64,000 nucleotides of DNA from Massariosphaeria phaeospora (GCA_011032825.1 JAADJZ010000004.1:372001-436000); one strand, 5' to 3'. Positions 45,938-57,640 are shown, numbered from the stretch's first letter. The notes: generated by a model not told the origin, from the letters alone. Numbers and translations are program-made.

Positions 45938-47425
45938 ATGACGGTCCAAAAGCTCACCTTCGAAAACTTCCCCCCAACTGTGAAGGACGCCCATTACAAG
46001 CGCGCTCGTCCCTATCCCAAGACGAAGCCGATGATCGTCCACAAGACGAAGACTATGTTCGTTACATCTGCCCGGGGTCATCGCGATGGGCTCCCACCGA
46101 CGAAGAAGACTCGACCTGCGCTGCACCGCCGTCGCTACAGCATCGATGCCGCCGTAGTAGCCATGGGCTCAGGCTGGTCCTGTCCCGACGAAGAAGACGT
46201 CTCCATGCCAGAGGCTCCCGCCGACACCTACGTTCCCGTCGACGCCCCCCACTATGAAACAGATGCGCCGGCGCAGCGAGAGCAATCCCTCCTCCTCCCT
46301 GACCCCACCCGCCACGGCTTCGGTCACATCTCCGAGATCCCGGACGACGACGAGACGTACCTCGACCTGGAGACGGCCTCCCTCACCAACCAGGAGTATC
46401 ACTTCATCCTCGACCTCGAGTCTCTTGAGAGCTGGTTCCGAGACGGGATCCTCAACACCGCCCTTGCTGTTCTCTCCCGCGAGTACGCCTGCCCCTCGAA
46501 TGGCATCGAAATCGCCAACTCGATGACCTCCCAAATTCTCTACATGGCAGGCGAGTTCGGAGAAGCCGCCGGTCTCGAGGAGTACAAGAGGCAATTTGAA
46601 TCCGCCATGTTCATCTTTCTTCCCATCAACGACGGCTTCGCATCGGACGGAGACGCCTCCAACATCGCCGGCACCCACTGGTCCTTCATCTTCATCAACC
46701 GCTACAAGGGCACCGCCAAGTACTTTGACTCGATGTTTCTGCACAGCCCGAGCCACTGTCGGGTAGCCTCCGTAGTCGTCCGAGGCATGGAGCTCCTCCT
46801 CAGCGAGCGCTACCACCGCACCCGCGCCCTGAACTGTCCGGAGCAGAACGAGCACAACATGTGCAAAGACGACGCGGGCGCTTGCGGACCGTTCACGGTC
46901 TACATGATCGAGTTCTGGGTCGAACACATCAAGTGGTTCAAGGCATACGACCGGGAGAGCGAGCCGGATTTCGAGCTCTGGAGCGGCTTTGTCGAGACTT
47001 TCGAGAAGAGCTTCAATTCGCTGGAGGTGAGGAAGGGGATTCAGGGGCGGATTGCGAAGTGCAAGCGGGAGATGGATAGCGCCAAGGCGATTGAAGAACA
47101 CGACAGGCGTGCGTTGGAGGGCGAGGAGGTGGAGGTTCTGGAAGAGGCAGCTGTTCTGGAGGAGGCAGACGAGGAAGCCACCGAAGACACCAAACCTCTT
47201 CTCAAGGCCGACGACGCCAAAGACACCGACCCCCCGACCGCCACCACCCCCCCAGCAGCCACCAACACCCCCTCGGAGCCAACCAGCCTAGTCCGTAGCG
47301 ACGAGCTCGAGAAGGCTACCGACGCCGCAGCCATCCAAGCCGGCAGCTCAAACGAGACCGGCAGCGAAGACGACGACGACAGCTGGGTGTTTTGGGGCGC
47401 TGGCTCCGAGTCCGATTCGACTTGA
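45938..47425 (+). CDS. Ulp1-like (C48) cysteine peptidase domain protein
   Basis: Single exon, 495 aa. Residues about 150-345 resemble the Ulp1/SENP fold: a catalytic-like His247 in THWSFIFINRY, Asp264 in KYFDSM, Gln303 in CPEQNEHN and Cys316 in GACGPFTVYMIEF. Canonical Ulp1 proteins have a Gln to Asp-Cys-Gly spacing of about six residues; here it is thirteen and the residue before Cys is Ala. Activity toward SUMO or another ubiquitin-like protein is therefore plausible but not shown. The N-terminal ~110 residues are basic then acidic. The C-terminal ~130 are acidic, Thr/Pro-rich and end in a Ser/Asp tail. No signal peptide. Such peptidases are also known as transposon passengers, but no transposon ends were seen here. 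Confidence 0.7.
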   Translation: MTVQKLTFENFPPTVKDAHYKRARPYPKTKPMIVHKTKTMFVTSARGHRDGLPPTKKTRPALHRRRYSIDAAVVAMGSGWSCPDEEDVSMPEAPADTYVPVDAPHYETDAPAQREQSLLLPDPTRHGFGHISEIPDDDETYLDLETASLTNQEYHFILDLESLESWFRDGILNTALAVLSREYACPSNGIEIANSMTSQILYMAGEFGEAAGLEEYKRQFESAMFIFLPINDGFASDGDASNIAGTHWSFIFINRYKGTAKYFDSMFLHSPSHCRVASVVVRGMELLLSERYHRTRALNCPEQNEHNMCKDDAGACGPFTVYMIEFWVEHIKWFKAYDRESEPDFELWSGFVETFEKSFNSLEVRKGIQGRIAKCKREMDSAKAIEEHDRRALEGEEVEVLEEAAVLEEADEEATEDTKPLLKADDAKDTDPPTATTPPAATNTPSEPTSLVRSDELEKATDAAAIQAGSSNETGSEDDDDSWVFWGAGSESDST

Positions 47426-47575
47426 CGGTAGCCTGTGTGGTGGGTACTTGGGGCGATGTGAAGGCCAACGGCGGCGGGTTACAGCGGGCTGGAGCTTTAT
47501 AGTATACAATGGATGAAATTCACTTTGTCGAATCTCTGCATACTATATCATGATAATGCAATCGAGTCTCTCTCT

Positions 47576-49863
47576 TCAATTCCACTTGACCCCTCCATTG
47601 CTCACTCCCTCTAGTCCCCAATTGCCATACGTATCGACGAATCCTGCCTTTGTCAGACGATCTACGTCAGCCTTGCCACGCGAAGCCAACTGAGCTGGTA
47701 GTCGCCACGCCGTATCCATCTTATCCACCACCACCTCGACGAGTTGAAGCGCATCTGGATTCGACAACTCCGGCTTAGCGAGGACTGCTTCGAACTCGGT
47801 CTTGGTCTTCGCGAAGTGGTATGATTTCTCGGGAGATGGGTGTTTGTAGAGGGGCAGCAGGTGTGAGTAGGCTGTAGGGACGATGTCGTTGTAGCCTGGT
47901 CAGTTGTTAGTTGTCGTTCACCGATTGGATGTAGGAGAATGTGGGCTTACCCTGCCGTGCGCCCCAGATCAACCTCTCAATCGTGTACCCCTCATTGTTA
48001 ATCACGAAGATGACGGGCTTGATGCCGGCCTTGATCATTGTTCCGATCTCCTGCATTGTGAGGGCTAAGCTTCCATCTCCAGTGACTAACACCGTCCTGC
48101 CACCCCCATTCACGCCCTTGTCTTCCAGTTCTTTGCGCGCAATCTCTGCACCGAGCGTCGCAGCGGTCGCGAAGCCAATGCTGCCGTAGTAGATCTGCGC
48201 GTGCCAGCGGACGTTCGATGGAAATTTGGTATCGCAGAGACCGAAGAGAGTGGTGCCCGTTTCACCAATCACGACATCGCCAGGGCGGAGGAAGGACTCG
48301 AAGTTGGGCCATAGCCAGGATTGGGTTATGTGGGTTGCGTCCTTATCCACGGGTATACGAGGCGGTGGTAGTTCCGGAATAGTGACAGTGTGCTGAGGAG
48401 TCGAAGGTAGGCTCGCTGTAAGAGCTGCTAGCAGTGGCTTGATGTATATGTTGGGATACGTTTCGCCTTTGACCTACGCATTTGTTAGTGCTTAGCCCTA
48501 AGAAAACTCTAACCAAAGATGAATATAGACTCACCACAACGCTGAAGGGGTTGATATGGATAGCCTTCCCGTCTTCCAACTGCCTGGAGAAACCACCCGA
48601 ATTGGTGTCACCAGGCAGATATCCCAGGGTAATGACCAGGTCACTAGCGTTTGCTACTTCTTTGACGCCCGGAGTTCCAACGTCACCGTTCCACACGCCG
48701 ACGTACATTTCATCGGTCTCATCGACCACGCTCTTGCCCATGTTGGATGCGAAGAAAGGAGTGCGTAACTTCTTGACTAGATCCTTGGCTTCTGGTGCGG
48801 CGTTGAAGCGATGAGCTAAAGCGTCGACTAAGATTGCAGGGTTCTTTGACGAAGCAATGGCGCTGTTGATGGCTGCTACTGCTTTCTCTTGAGCGGCCTG
48901 GTCTACATGTGGGGAAACGTCTAGAGGAGTCTTGAGGAGGTCTGCGGAGACTTCTTCGGTCGACAGGTCCAATGGCATGAAGATGTAGACAGGCCCTGAC
49001 TTGATGAAGCATTCGCGAATGACTCTCTGTGCCGATCAGTATCTATAATCATACCCATGCTTCAGACTTACATCAATCTCTGCAGGTGCGGTCTCGACGT
49101 CCCAGAGCTCGGCGGCGGCGATACGGAGTCCCCTGGACGCATTGTTGTATAGCTAGCATATGTCAGCAGAGTAAACAATATTCGAAGAGCTAACTGCATA
49201 CCTGGTGGTCTGGCTTCTCGCCGATGGAGTGATGTATCATCATGTGTGCTTTCTGCATCGCCCTCGGAGTCTGCCCTACCACATGAATCACCTTGACCCT
49301 CTCTGACATGGCGCCAGCAACACCATTGATGGCACTTAGTTCTCCTGAGCTTCGCGTTAGCTGAAGTTGAAGACTGCACTTCGCTCTATATACCAACGCC
49401 GTGTGTAGTGACGACTGCGGGAGTTCAATTAGTGCATTCCTGGGATGAGTTTGATTTTCACTCACAGACACCCGGAACACCTTTGATCCTGCCATATCCA
49501 TCCGCGGCGTAAGAAGCGTTCAGCTCATTTTGGTTTCCCACTACAGTCGTCAGTCAATACGTGTACCACTCCAGTCATGATGTTCTCTAACTCACACCAT
49601 CGCAAGCCCTCGACATGATATATCTCATCCAGAAACTTCAGATTGAAATCTCCGGGAACACCCTATACATCTGTCAGCATGTTGCCGCCTCGGAGTATAC
49701 CCTGGCATGTTGTTCAGGTCTAGGGATTCTTACGAAGATCGTATCGACGCCCACCTGATGTATCCTAAGATGAGGCACCGCATGAGTTGAAATCCTCTGG
49801 CGGAGCCGCCGTTCGCCAGTCTTACCTCTCCCACATGTACCTTCCAAGCGTGATTTTCGACAT
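47576..49863 (-). CDS. PDC1: Pyruvate decarboxylase (thiamine diphosphate enzyme)
   Basis: Ten exons: 49863-49826, 49764-49734, 49662-49596, 49540-49466, 49414-49394, 49344-49202, 49152-49072, 49026-48535, 48473-47951 and 47895-47576, giving 596 aa. It converts pyruvate to acetaldehyde and CO2 in alcoholic fermentation. With this splicing the active-site residues fall where expected: Asp28 in GVPGDFNL, Glu51 in NQNELNASYAADGY and the His pair 115/116 in MIHHSIGE. The ThDP/Mg motif is VTGDGSLALTMQEIG...NNEGYTIE. The correct placing of Glu51 supports the small exons. The 5' half is unusually fragmented for a fungal PDC. An indole-3-pyruvate or phenylpyruvate decarboxylase role cannot be excluded. 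The symbol denotes family only. Confidence 0.9.
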
Positions 49864-50735
49864 ACTGCCGGATAGATAGCTAGCTCGGAATACTGAGGCT
49901 GAACCGGATTAGAGCTTCCTCGTAGCAACCACCAGTTCCAAGGTTTGAAGCCCAGGACCAGACAATGGGGCAAGCACGTACCTGTATCTCGCAATGTGAT
50001 TGTGCCGCAACCAATACTCCGAGAAAGCCGGGTTGGTGGTGCAGTGCAGCAAGCTTTATCTGCAGTTTGCAGAGCCCCTGATTGGCAGCCTGGAAACCGT
50101 GGAACAAATAGGTTAAGAGAGGCGGCAGCGGCTAGCTCCCGAGGCGGTAAGTCTAGGCCGAAGTAACGCGCACCTTCCTTTAACTTCACTCATCACGCGT
50201 CGGTTGCACGCGGCGGCAAGGGACGACCGCGGGTAGATGCGGAGTGGTTCCGAGGCTCGGAATGAGAGTCGGAATGACGACTATCGCCTGCAACATCCCG
50301 CGGTAAAATGATTGCGGCAAACGACCAGTCAAAGACCTGTTGTTAGGGTAAATCTAGTAATAATACAGAAAACGGTACATGTTTCGATAAGGCAGCTCTT
50401 GTCGTGCACCCTCACAATCCTATGCTATTGGCGCGCGCCCTGAAACCACTGACCAAGTCTACGGAGACACAGTTCCAGGCTATGTTCAATGTCATTGCTG
50501 ACTCGCTGCTGCACGGAGCCGTAACAGTATAAGCCGACCGGTGAACACTCTCCATGATCCAACCCGAGAAGATTTTGGTAGACTTTAGCCAAAGAAGACA
50601 ATCTTAGATATACACATGCTGCAGCTGCCGACCAACAGCTTTCCCAGCTCTACCGATGCACTCGCTGGGCTGGAACATCCGACGACCTGGTGTTCTTAAA
50701 TCACTGACAAAACTGCTGGCATTTGTTAGGACAAA
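49864..50735. other. Intergenic spacer, nothing recognised
   Basis: About 870 bases between two minus-strand genes: the promoter of pyruvate decarboxylase and the 3' region of the SNW gene. Open frames near 49880-50189 overlap the PDC 5' end but show no domain. Confidence 0.45.
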
Positions 50736-52472
50736 TCAGTCACTATCATCTTCGACCCTTGCGCGCTTCGTAGCTCTACCCTCGGGCTCTTGCATCCCGT
50801 ACCGCTTTTCACCCGTCTTTTGGTCTGCCTTCTCCCCCCTAACTTCGTTGATCATCTGATTGATGTTGAAAGGATCATCCGCATCTTTCACGAACTGCAC
50901 TGGACCTTCGCGAGCCTGGACTTGATTAGCTTTGATTTTGTCTGTGAGACACAGTCGAGCACATACCTCTTGCAAGTCGGCTCCTTTGAACCCCTCCTTG
51001 GCCTTACCCAGTACTTCGAATTTGCTGGACTTTGTGATCTTGTCGTACGTGCCACCGTCATCCTCGCCATCGTCCTGCTGCACACTTGGGCGATAGATAC
51101 TGGAAATCGCATCTTGAGCGGCAAAGAGCGGTTTGTCGTAGTGCTGATCTTCGTTGAACCCGGCGTTGAAGCCACTGCTTCGATTGAAGAGTCGCGAATC
51201 GTACATTGACTCTCCACTCTGGGTGGGCTTTGCCAAGCCTAAGGCTACCTTCTCTGAGATGTCGCGGTTCTGCTCTCGAGCCATGACTTGTATCTTCCGC
51301 TCCGTTCCCATCCTTGCCTGTCGTAGCTCACGTTCGTGCTCCTGGCGTCGCTCCCGACGTGCCTCCTCGCGTCGACGCAGAGCCTCTTCTTCGTCATCTG
51401 AATCGGAGACCGACGAGCTCCGGCTACGGCTGCGGCGACGAGAGACATTGGCGCGCTCTTCTCGAGCTTGCTTAGCAAGGTTGCGTAAATGGTCCTCTTT
51501 CTGCATCTTTTCTTTCTCAGCGAGTCGCTGTTGGATTACGGCGCGCTGCTTGACTTCATCGCGAGCGTGCCGATCAGCGGCTTGTAATGCTTCACCGAAC
51601 GCCGCAAACTTATCGTTGATGGTGATATCTTGAAGACCCCGTCCATCCGCTGCCAGCCGTTTATCTAGAGGAACCGTGTAGCCCTTTGGATTTTTCCAAT
51701 TCGAGATCGGAGGGGGAATCTTCCACATTTCTTGGTCCTCGGCAGTCAGTTTACGCGGGGGCGAGTGAAGTACCGGTGGCGGAGGCGATGGAGGTCCACG
51801 GGGTATCCGCTTGTGTTTGAACTTGGGGGGTTCCATGGGATCGAGCTGCCGCTGCTGAATCTTAAGAATGCGTGTTTGGCCTTGGGCTTCGCCCATCTGC
51901 GCTGTTGGAGTGTAGCGAACAAAAGTTGGCTCGTCTTTTGCTCGCCCTTTCACCATCTTCGGACGCTGTGCTGCCGTCTGACCTGCAACAAGCGCCATCA
52001 ATGCCTGCTCAGTCCGCTCCTTGGTAGCCAGCACCATTTCTTCAGAGGGGCGATCCAAATCTAGCTCCCCAGCATCTGCACGCTGTCGGAGCGGAATCAA
52101 GTCCTTGAAGCTTGCTTGTACGATTCTCGACTCGCCATGTCCTCTCCTCGCAATCTCGTCGTATTTTGTTTTGCCCTCGCTGTCGACCCTCATCGCTAGT
52201 GCGTTGGAGGTGCTCGCAGTGCCTTTCCTTCCCATGTCGAGCGGATATTGTGCTACGTGAACTTCCGGAAACGCGCCGCCATCTCCAAAATCCTCTGCAT
52301 TCCGCGGGCGCCATCGTTGTCGCTGGCCGTACGCAGGCGGGCCTGTCTGTCGCGTCGCGATCTGGGCATCGTACTGTTCGGCGCTGAGCACGCGCGTGCT
52401 CCGGGAAAGCTCCTCCTCTTCACCCGTGTATTTCGGCCTCGGGAGCGACTTGGAGAGGGCGGTGACGGACAT
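50736..52472 (-). CDS. PRP45: SNW/SKIP-domain pre-mRNA splicing factor (Prp45)
   Basis: Two exons, 52472-50967 and 50915-50736, giving 561 aa. Prp45/SKIP is a core spliceosome component of the Prp19/NTC-related complex. The SNW domain is clear: YDEIARRGH, SFKDLIPLRQR, IPPPISNWKNPKGYTVPLDKRL with the SNWKN signature, GRGLQDITINDKFA and a charged helix with an RS-like stretch. The conserved C-terminus includes LFNRSSGFNAGFNEDQHYDKPLF, EVLGKAKEGFKGA and REGPVQFVKD. The 51-nt intron (50916-50966; GTATGT, GCTAAT, CAG) is a multiple of three and stop-free, so retention would add 17 residues in frame. An upstream in-frame ATG exists at 52508. Confidence 0.93.
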   Translation of the reverse strand: MSVTALSKSLPRPKYTGEEEELSRSTRVLSAEQYDAQIATRQTGPPAYGQRQRWRPRNAEDFGDGGAFPEVHVAQYPLDMGRKGTASTSNALAMRVDSEGKTKYDEIARRGHGESRIVQASFKDLIPLRQRADAGELDLDRPSEEMVLATKERTEQALMALVAGQTAAQRPKMVKGRAKDEPTFVRYTPTAQMGEAQGQTRILKIQQRQLDPMEPPKFKHKRIPRGPPSPPPPVLHSPPRKLTAEDQEMWKIPPPISNWKNPKGYTVPLDKRLAADGRGLQDITINDKFAAFGEALQAADRHARDEVKQRAVIQQRLAEKEKMQKEDHLRNLAKQAREERANVSRRRSRSRSSSVSDSDDEEEALRRREEARRERRQEHERELRQARMGTERKIQVMAREQNRDISEKVALGLAKPTQSGESMYDSRLFNRSSGFNAGFNEDQHYDKPLFAAQDAISSIYRPSVQQDDGEDDGGTYDKITKSSKFEVLGKAKEGFKGADLQEVCARLCLTDKIKANQVQAREGPVQFVKDADDPFNINQMINEVRGEKADQKTGEKRYGMQEPEGRATKRARVEDDSD

Positions 52473-53670
52473 GTTGGGGTTGGATGGGTAGTCGTGGTGG
52501 TTGTGCAAGTTGGCAGAGGTTCTAGGTCGAAATCTTAGCCCTGGAGAGGAGACGCGCTAGGTGAAATATTCTTCCGGAGTGACTCCGGTCACATGACCGC
52601 ACTTTGCCGACCTCGGGATAGCCCTGAAGCTGTGCCCAGGATTGGCCAGGCCTCCGCGTAGCTACGTGCGGTATTCAGCGAAGTTTACGAAGTCATGTAC
52701 TCCGTACGTAGGTAAAGTTGATGAGCCCTGGCAAGATCAACTACCTAACCATGCTGAAACTTCTTGTCATCTACTTGATACCCGAAGGACCCGAGCGAGG
52801 CGTCTGCTAATGTACTGGAGACACAAAAGTCTAATTGTGACATGTTACACAAGGCTCTTAGCGAAAGGAGCGTGTGACAAGGCTGCAGCAACCGCAGATA
52901 ATTTCTAGAACCGTTTGCGCCGTGGGCAGCGAGCAAAGACTGGCCTGGCCGGCTGCATGCAAAAGTAAGTCCATGCGGACACGATAGAGTTCGGACTCGA
53001 CACTAAATCGTCAGCGTGAGCCGTTAATCGGCCTACAGGCCGCTACTGAATAGTCTTCATAGCAACCACGACGTACAAAGCAAGTACTCCATGGTGTTGG
53101 AGCATTGCTTTTCCAAGTTTAGGATACGAGGACCCGAAAGGATTCAATAATATTGATAGGGACGCCGCATTTGGTGCACCACAGGTTACGGTCCAATGGT
53201 GCAACTTGATATTGAAGTCCCCGAGTCCAGTCCGAGTCGTACCTCGGATGGAGAGAGTAGCCATGACAATCAGGCGGGACGACATTGAAATAACCTAGGA
53301 GTCCCCGGCTGCACGTCACCAGCCATTCCGCTATTGCGACGAGAACAATGCTTGAATGCTTGTCACTGGATGTGATGTCTCGTGCAGGAGGGTCGGCCGG
53401 CACTAGTCACTGACGGCTCGTGGATGGGCTACTTTTAACCCAAGGCCCAACCCCCCCAGCCAGCGACGCGGCTCGGAGGCTCATTCTCCTGAGTCCTGCT
53501 ACGTCTGCGGGGCGTGCCGCAAACTGCATGAAACAAATCGGCCGTTGGGGTGGATGCTGCGCTGCTTCGTCTGCTGAGTCCTTGCCTGAGCGCACGTCGC
53601 AATTGAGGTGGGTGGACCTAGCTTACCTGCAGCAACACGTCCTCGCGCCCCGTGGACCCCAGAGACCCCA
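52473..53670. other. Intergenic region between divergent genes, nothing recognised
   Basis: About 1.2 kb with promoters for the SNW gene (minus) and the following plus-strand gene. Open frames around 52642-52908 and 53119-53403 have no recognisable domain. Confidence 0.45.
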
Positions 53671-56309
53671 ATGCCAGCCGCACACTCTCGCAGGCCTTCT
53701 GGGCAACAACACCACGCCGCGCAGCAGAACAGCTCGTCCGTACCGCAACCCCAGCACCCGCAACGCCCGCAACACCAGCGCACCAAGACGGCCCCGGAGC
53801 CGCCCGCCTTGTTGCGCCTGCCCTCGACCACCAGCTCCGCCGGCGCCTCGGTTTCGCGCTCTCGCCGAACGACGAACCCCTCCACGCCGACGCTGACGCC
53901 CGGCCAAGTTTCGACCTCGTCTGTGACCTCGCCCTCCTACTTCTCTCCCCAACCGGCCGCCTCGGGCCCAGAGTCGCGCTCGCCCGCAATCCGACGGCCG
54001 CCTGCGTCCTTCAGTGGCCATGGCATAGACAACTCGCGTGGTCCCCCAATCACACTCATTACTCGCGGCAACTCGGATTTCGCGCGCAGGCCGTCGCAGA
54101 AGCCCGCTGACTTTGCTTTTGCGCAGCAGCAACTGTTGCACTCTGGGCTTGTTTCACCGGTCGCTGCTTCGCACATCTCAGGCGGGTCTCGCCGGCGCAA
54201 CGACGACGCCGACGACACGGACGACGTGGGACAGGCTACCCCACAGACCCAAACACCCACACTCTCGCGCCAAAATTCTATAACGACCTCACGGCGGCAG
54301 CGGCCCATGGCAAGCTCGGTGACGGGCTCCTCTGAGTACAACTCAGGTCCACGAAGCCAGTTTGGAGACGCGCATGCAGCACACAGCGCCTACGACACTT
54401 CAGGCACCGACGAAGAGCAGGGCGAAGACCTATTTCTCAACATTGCCGAAGATAGTGATCTCAGAGAGCGTGTGATGGAGACGAACCTCCGTTCCGACCG
54501 GTTGCGGGTGCGTATATTTCGGTTATCGAGTCGTCCATTGTTTGCTTGTTTGTCCCTCAATACCACCGCCGATCGTACTTGGTGCATGCCTACGAACTTG
54601 TTGACGCCACATACTAACCTGCGCAGTCTCGGATTGCCCGCTCAAGCAATCGGCAGTCGTTCCCCACCGGGCTCACCTCGTCTTCGCCAGCACCCTCGGA
54701 TTCCACCACGCCCACCGCAGCCAGGCTAGCCCCGGCCATGGACACAAACCCAGCTGTTTCTTATCGGAGAGCATCGCAGCTTGCAGCAACGCCACGAGCC
54801 CAGCGCGAGCAGTCACCCCTGTCATCTGCGAATCCTCTCGAGACACCCCGGTCGCGACTTCTCGATCTGACGCCCAAACCATCTGTTTCGCCGCGGGCAA
54901 GAGACTCAGACATGTCCCCCCAACAGTTCCTATCACAGATTGGGATGAGACGGTCGTCAAACCCCGATACCATACACACTCCTCCGAACCGCACAAGCAC
55001 TTACAGGCCGTCGAACCTGCACTATTCTTCGGCACGAGATACACAAGATGCGCCCGTTGACGCGCCACAGGAGACGGCCTCGCGCGCCGACGGTACAGAG
55101 TCTCTCGATTCTACTGGCGCTCCTGCTTCGGTGTGGGACGAGTTGGACGACCTCAAGTCTAGGATCCGGAGGATTGAGCTTGGAGGCAAAACGCCCACCA
55201 CATCTGGCGCCGCTGTCTCACAAGCGATTGCTGATCGCCCGAGGACCGCTAACACATCTATCACTACAGTGTCGTCATCGCCGAAGCAGCAGCGGAGGAG
55301 TAACACTTCCCCATCCGAATCTACTATTGGCACCTCTACTCCACACAGAGTACACCCTCTACTGCGGGAAGCTTTAGTGAAGGCTCGACAACATACGACC
55401 CCAGCGGTGTACCGTGTACTCGAGGCCACGGCATCTGAGGCACTCGAATTAGCGGAATCAAGCGGAAGCGCGGGTCCCCAGGGTACGCTACTTTCGGCGA
55501 GCTCAATCCTCAATGGAGCAACAATACCAGATCGACAGGTTCGCCGCAAGGCCGACAATCTCTGTCGCAGTTTGACAGAACTTTGTATCGAACTGTGCAG
55601 CGTTAAACCGAGTCTATCAAGTCCAGCATTGCGAAATGCAGCAGTAGTAACTTCTCGTCGGCCCAGTGTTCAGATCAATGGCGAGTCTCCACAAGTGTGG
55701 CAAAGTATCGAGCACGATATCAACACTGTGCCCCGTTCTAGCCCTAGTCGAGCGATGAGTCGCATTGAAGCCCGCAGAACCAGCATCCTGGGTAACGGTC
55801 TGAATGGGAGTCCACGAGAGCTCAGCCAAGAACCACCGACTCCGCAATCGAACATCCCCACGCGATTGAGCCGCGCTGGGACGAGCCTCCATCGAACGCG
55901 CCGTACGGCTGAAGAAGAAGACGAGGACCCGATTATGCGGGCACCCTCTCGCGCGATGACCGATTTTCACGACACTCGTTCGTCGAATAAGCCAACCCGT
56001 TTTAGTAGGGAGTACACGTCACGAGAGCCAATTCCAGAACTCCAGCCTTCGCCGTCCATCCAACAGCCGGCTTCTCTCCGTCGGCCAACGGTCACTGGCC
56101 TTGGGAATGAAAACCATTTGCTTTACCGGGACAACAGACGCTTCAACATTGACCGGCAAAATTCTCCTGCGTATGAGAAACAGTTGTCGGCTGACTATGG
56201 AAACAGAGCGCCCTATAGCTCGAACAGGCACTCGATTTCAGGAGTCTCTGCTCTCGGACGAAGTGGAAGCGTGAACAGAAGACTTCGGGGAACTAGCACG
56301 GGAGAGTGA
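53671..56309 (+). CDS. Conserved low-complexity fungal protein of unknown function
   Basis: Two exons, 53671-54507 and 54627-56309, giving 839 aa. The protein is rich in Ser, Pro, Arg and Thr and probably disordered, with two more ordered patches: a short amphipathic helix VWDELDDLKSRIRRIEL (about 448-464), and a helical segment around HPLLREALVKARQHTTPAVYRVLEATASEALEL to LTELCIELCSV (about 520-610). No catalytic motif, signal peptide or membrane segment was seen. Similar proteins occur across Pezizomycotina, some under the misleading database name LPXTG-motif protein; that link is from memory. The coding frame opens before 53671 without an ATG, so an upstream exon is possible. Confidence 0.75.
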
Positions 56310-57640
56310 GCAAGCAAGAGAACGAGCGCAGCTTGAGCAAGCGAGTTGATATTGATGATTGTAACGATATATACCCAGTTTCTTTCCATCGTGAGCTAGT
56401 CGCGACCACCCGACGAGTCGTTTCGATAGGCAGAGCTGAAGAGCGTCCGCGGGGACAGGGGACGCACCGGTCCTAGTTGGGGCTGACATGAAGTGCAACC
56501 TCAGAGCAGGAGCTGGCAGATTACATGGAGTATCTATGGGCCTTTCTTGTGCAAAATATTGCATGGACAGCAGATATGCGGAGCTGAGTTTTGGGGTACT
56601 TGTTCACATTGAAAGGGCGAGCATTAACTCGACTGCATCCACAGCATGGCATCTGATCTGGCGCGTTAGTGTTGGCATCGTCATCTACGATTATGACCGG
56701 AGCTGAGCTTTTGGGAACGGCTGGTGTATGGTATACGGTATATGGTATCACCAAAAATGAACCTTAAACAAATAGGAGGAAACTGAAGTTCAAAAACATA
56801 CTTGAAATCACCTAGGTAGCAATTTTAGCACCTTGATATTGCGGCTTCGGGTGCTGGCAGGGGCGGTGCATATGGAACATGATGGCTAATCGCAGTAGTC
56901 ATACCCAAGTCGTCACATGTACCATCTGTTTCCTCAGAGTCCTTGTCTGCCTCTAAGTACGATGCTGAGGTTCTGGGTGTGAGCCTCGCGCCAAGAGTAG
57001 GGCATACTAGGCTGGCACAGCTTATAATGTAAGTCCTGTCGTTAACATTATAAGAAAATACGTATGCGGACTTTCTAACGTAGATTACAGGTTTTTGACG
57101 CCTAAGACATCTGGCATCTGTATATGCAAGGTACAAAGTCACTGCTACGGACACTGTCTGACACTGTTGCTGAAGAGGCCTGGTTCAACTGGACTGCCGC
57201 GAAACCCGGCAGTATGTTCGAGAACTAGATGTTTGTGCACGTCGAGTCTGATTTCATTTTAAAGATTACGGCTATACTAGAGAGTAGTTCTCTGAATCGC
57301 CTCTACGCAACATAACCCTTTGCACCAAAGCTTCACACGCCCTTGATATTGGAGTGCTTAACAGGAGGATCGGAAACTACCAGATTATCAAGAACTTATT
57401 GCACACTGTTTAGAAACAACAAGATCTTGCAGCGGACGAAGAGGCTCCCGGCCAGATCTATTGGCGGACGCCCGTGGAGCCTGGTTCTTGAATACCGTCG
57501 TTTATCGAGGCAGTTTACGAAGAAGAGGCACGTCGCGCCCTATCTCCAATCCCACGGTTGCTATCAAGCATATCGTTTCGGCGGCATTCAGTCCGCGAAG
57601 AGTCCGAAGGTACTTGCAAGGGTACTATCTGAATCGACTA
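56310..57640. other. Gene-poor region left of the Tc1/mariner element
   Basis: About 1.3 kb. An open frame beginning near 57343 runs into the transposon end but has no clear domain; it may be decayed older repeat sequence. Short TGGTATAC-like repeats occur near 56728-56750. Nothing else was recognised. Confidence 0.45.

Noticed and set aside
46169..47101. Minus-strand open frame of 310 codons opposite the Ulp1-like gene
   Set aside because: Antisense shadow of a GC-rich coding region; the sense frame carries the peptidase motifs.
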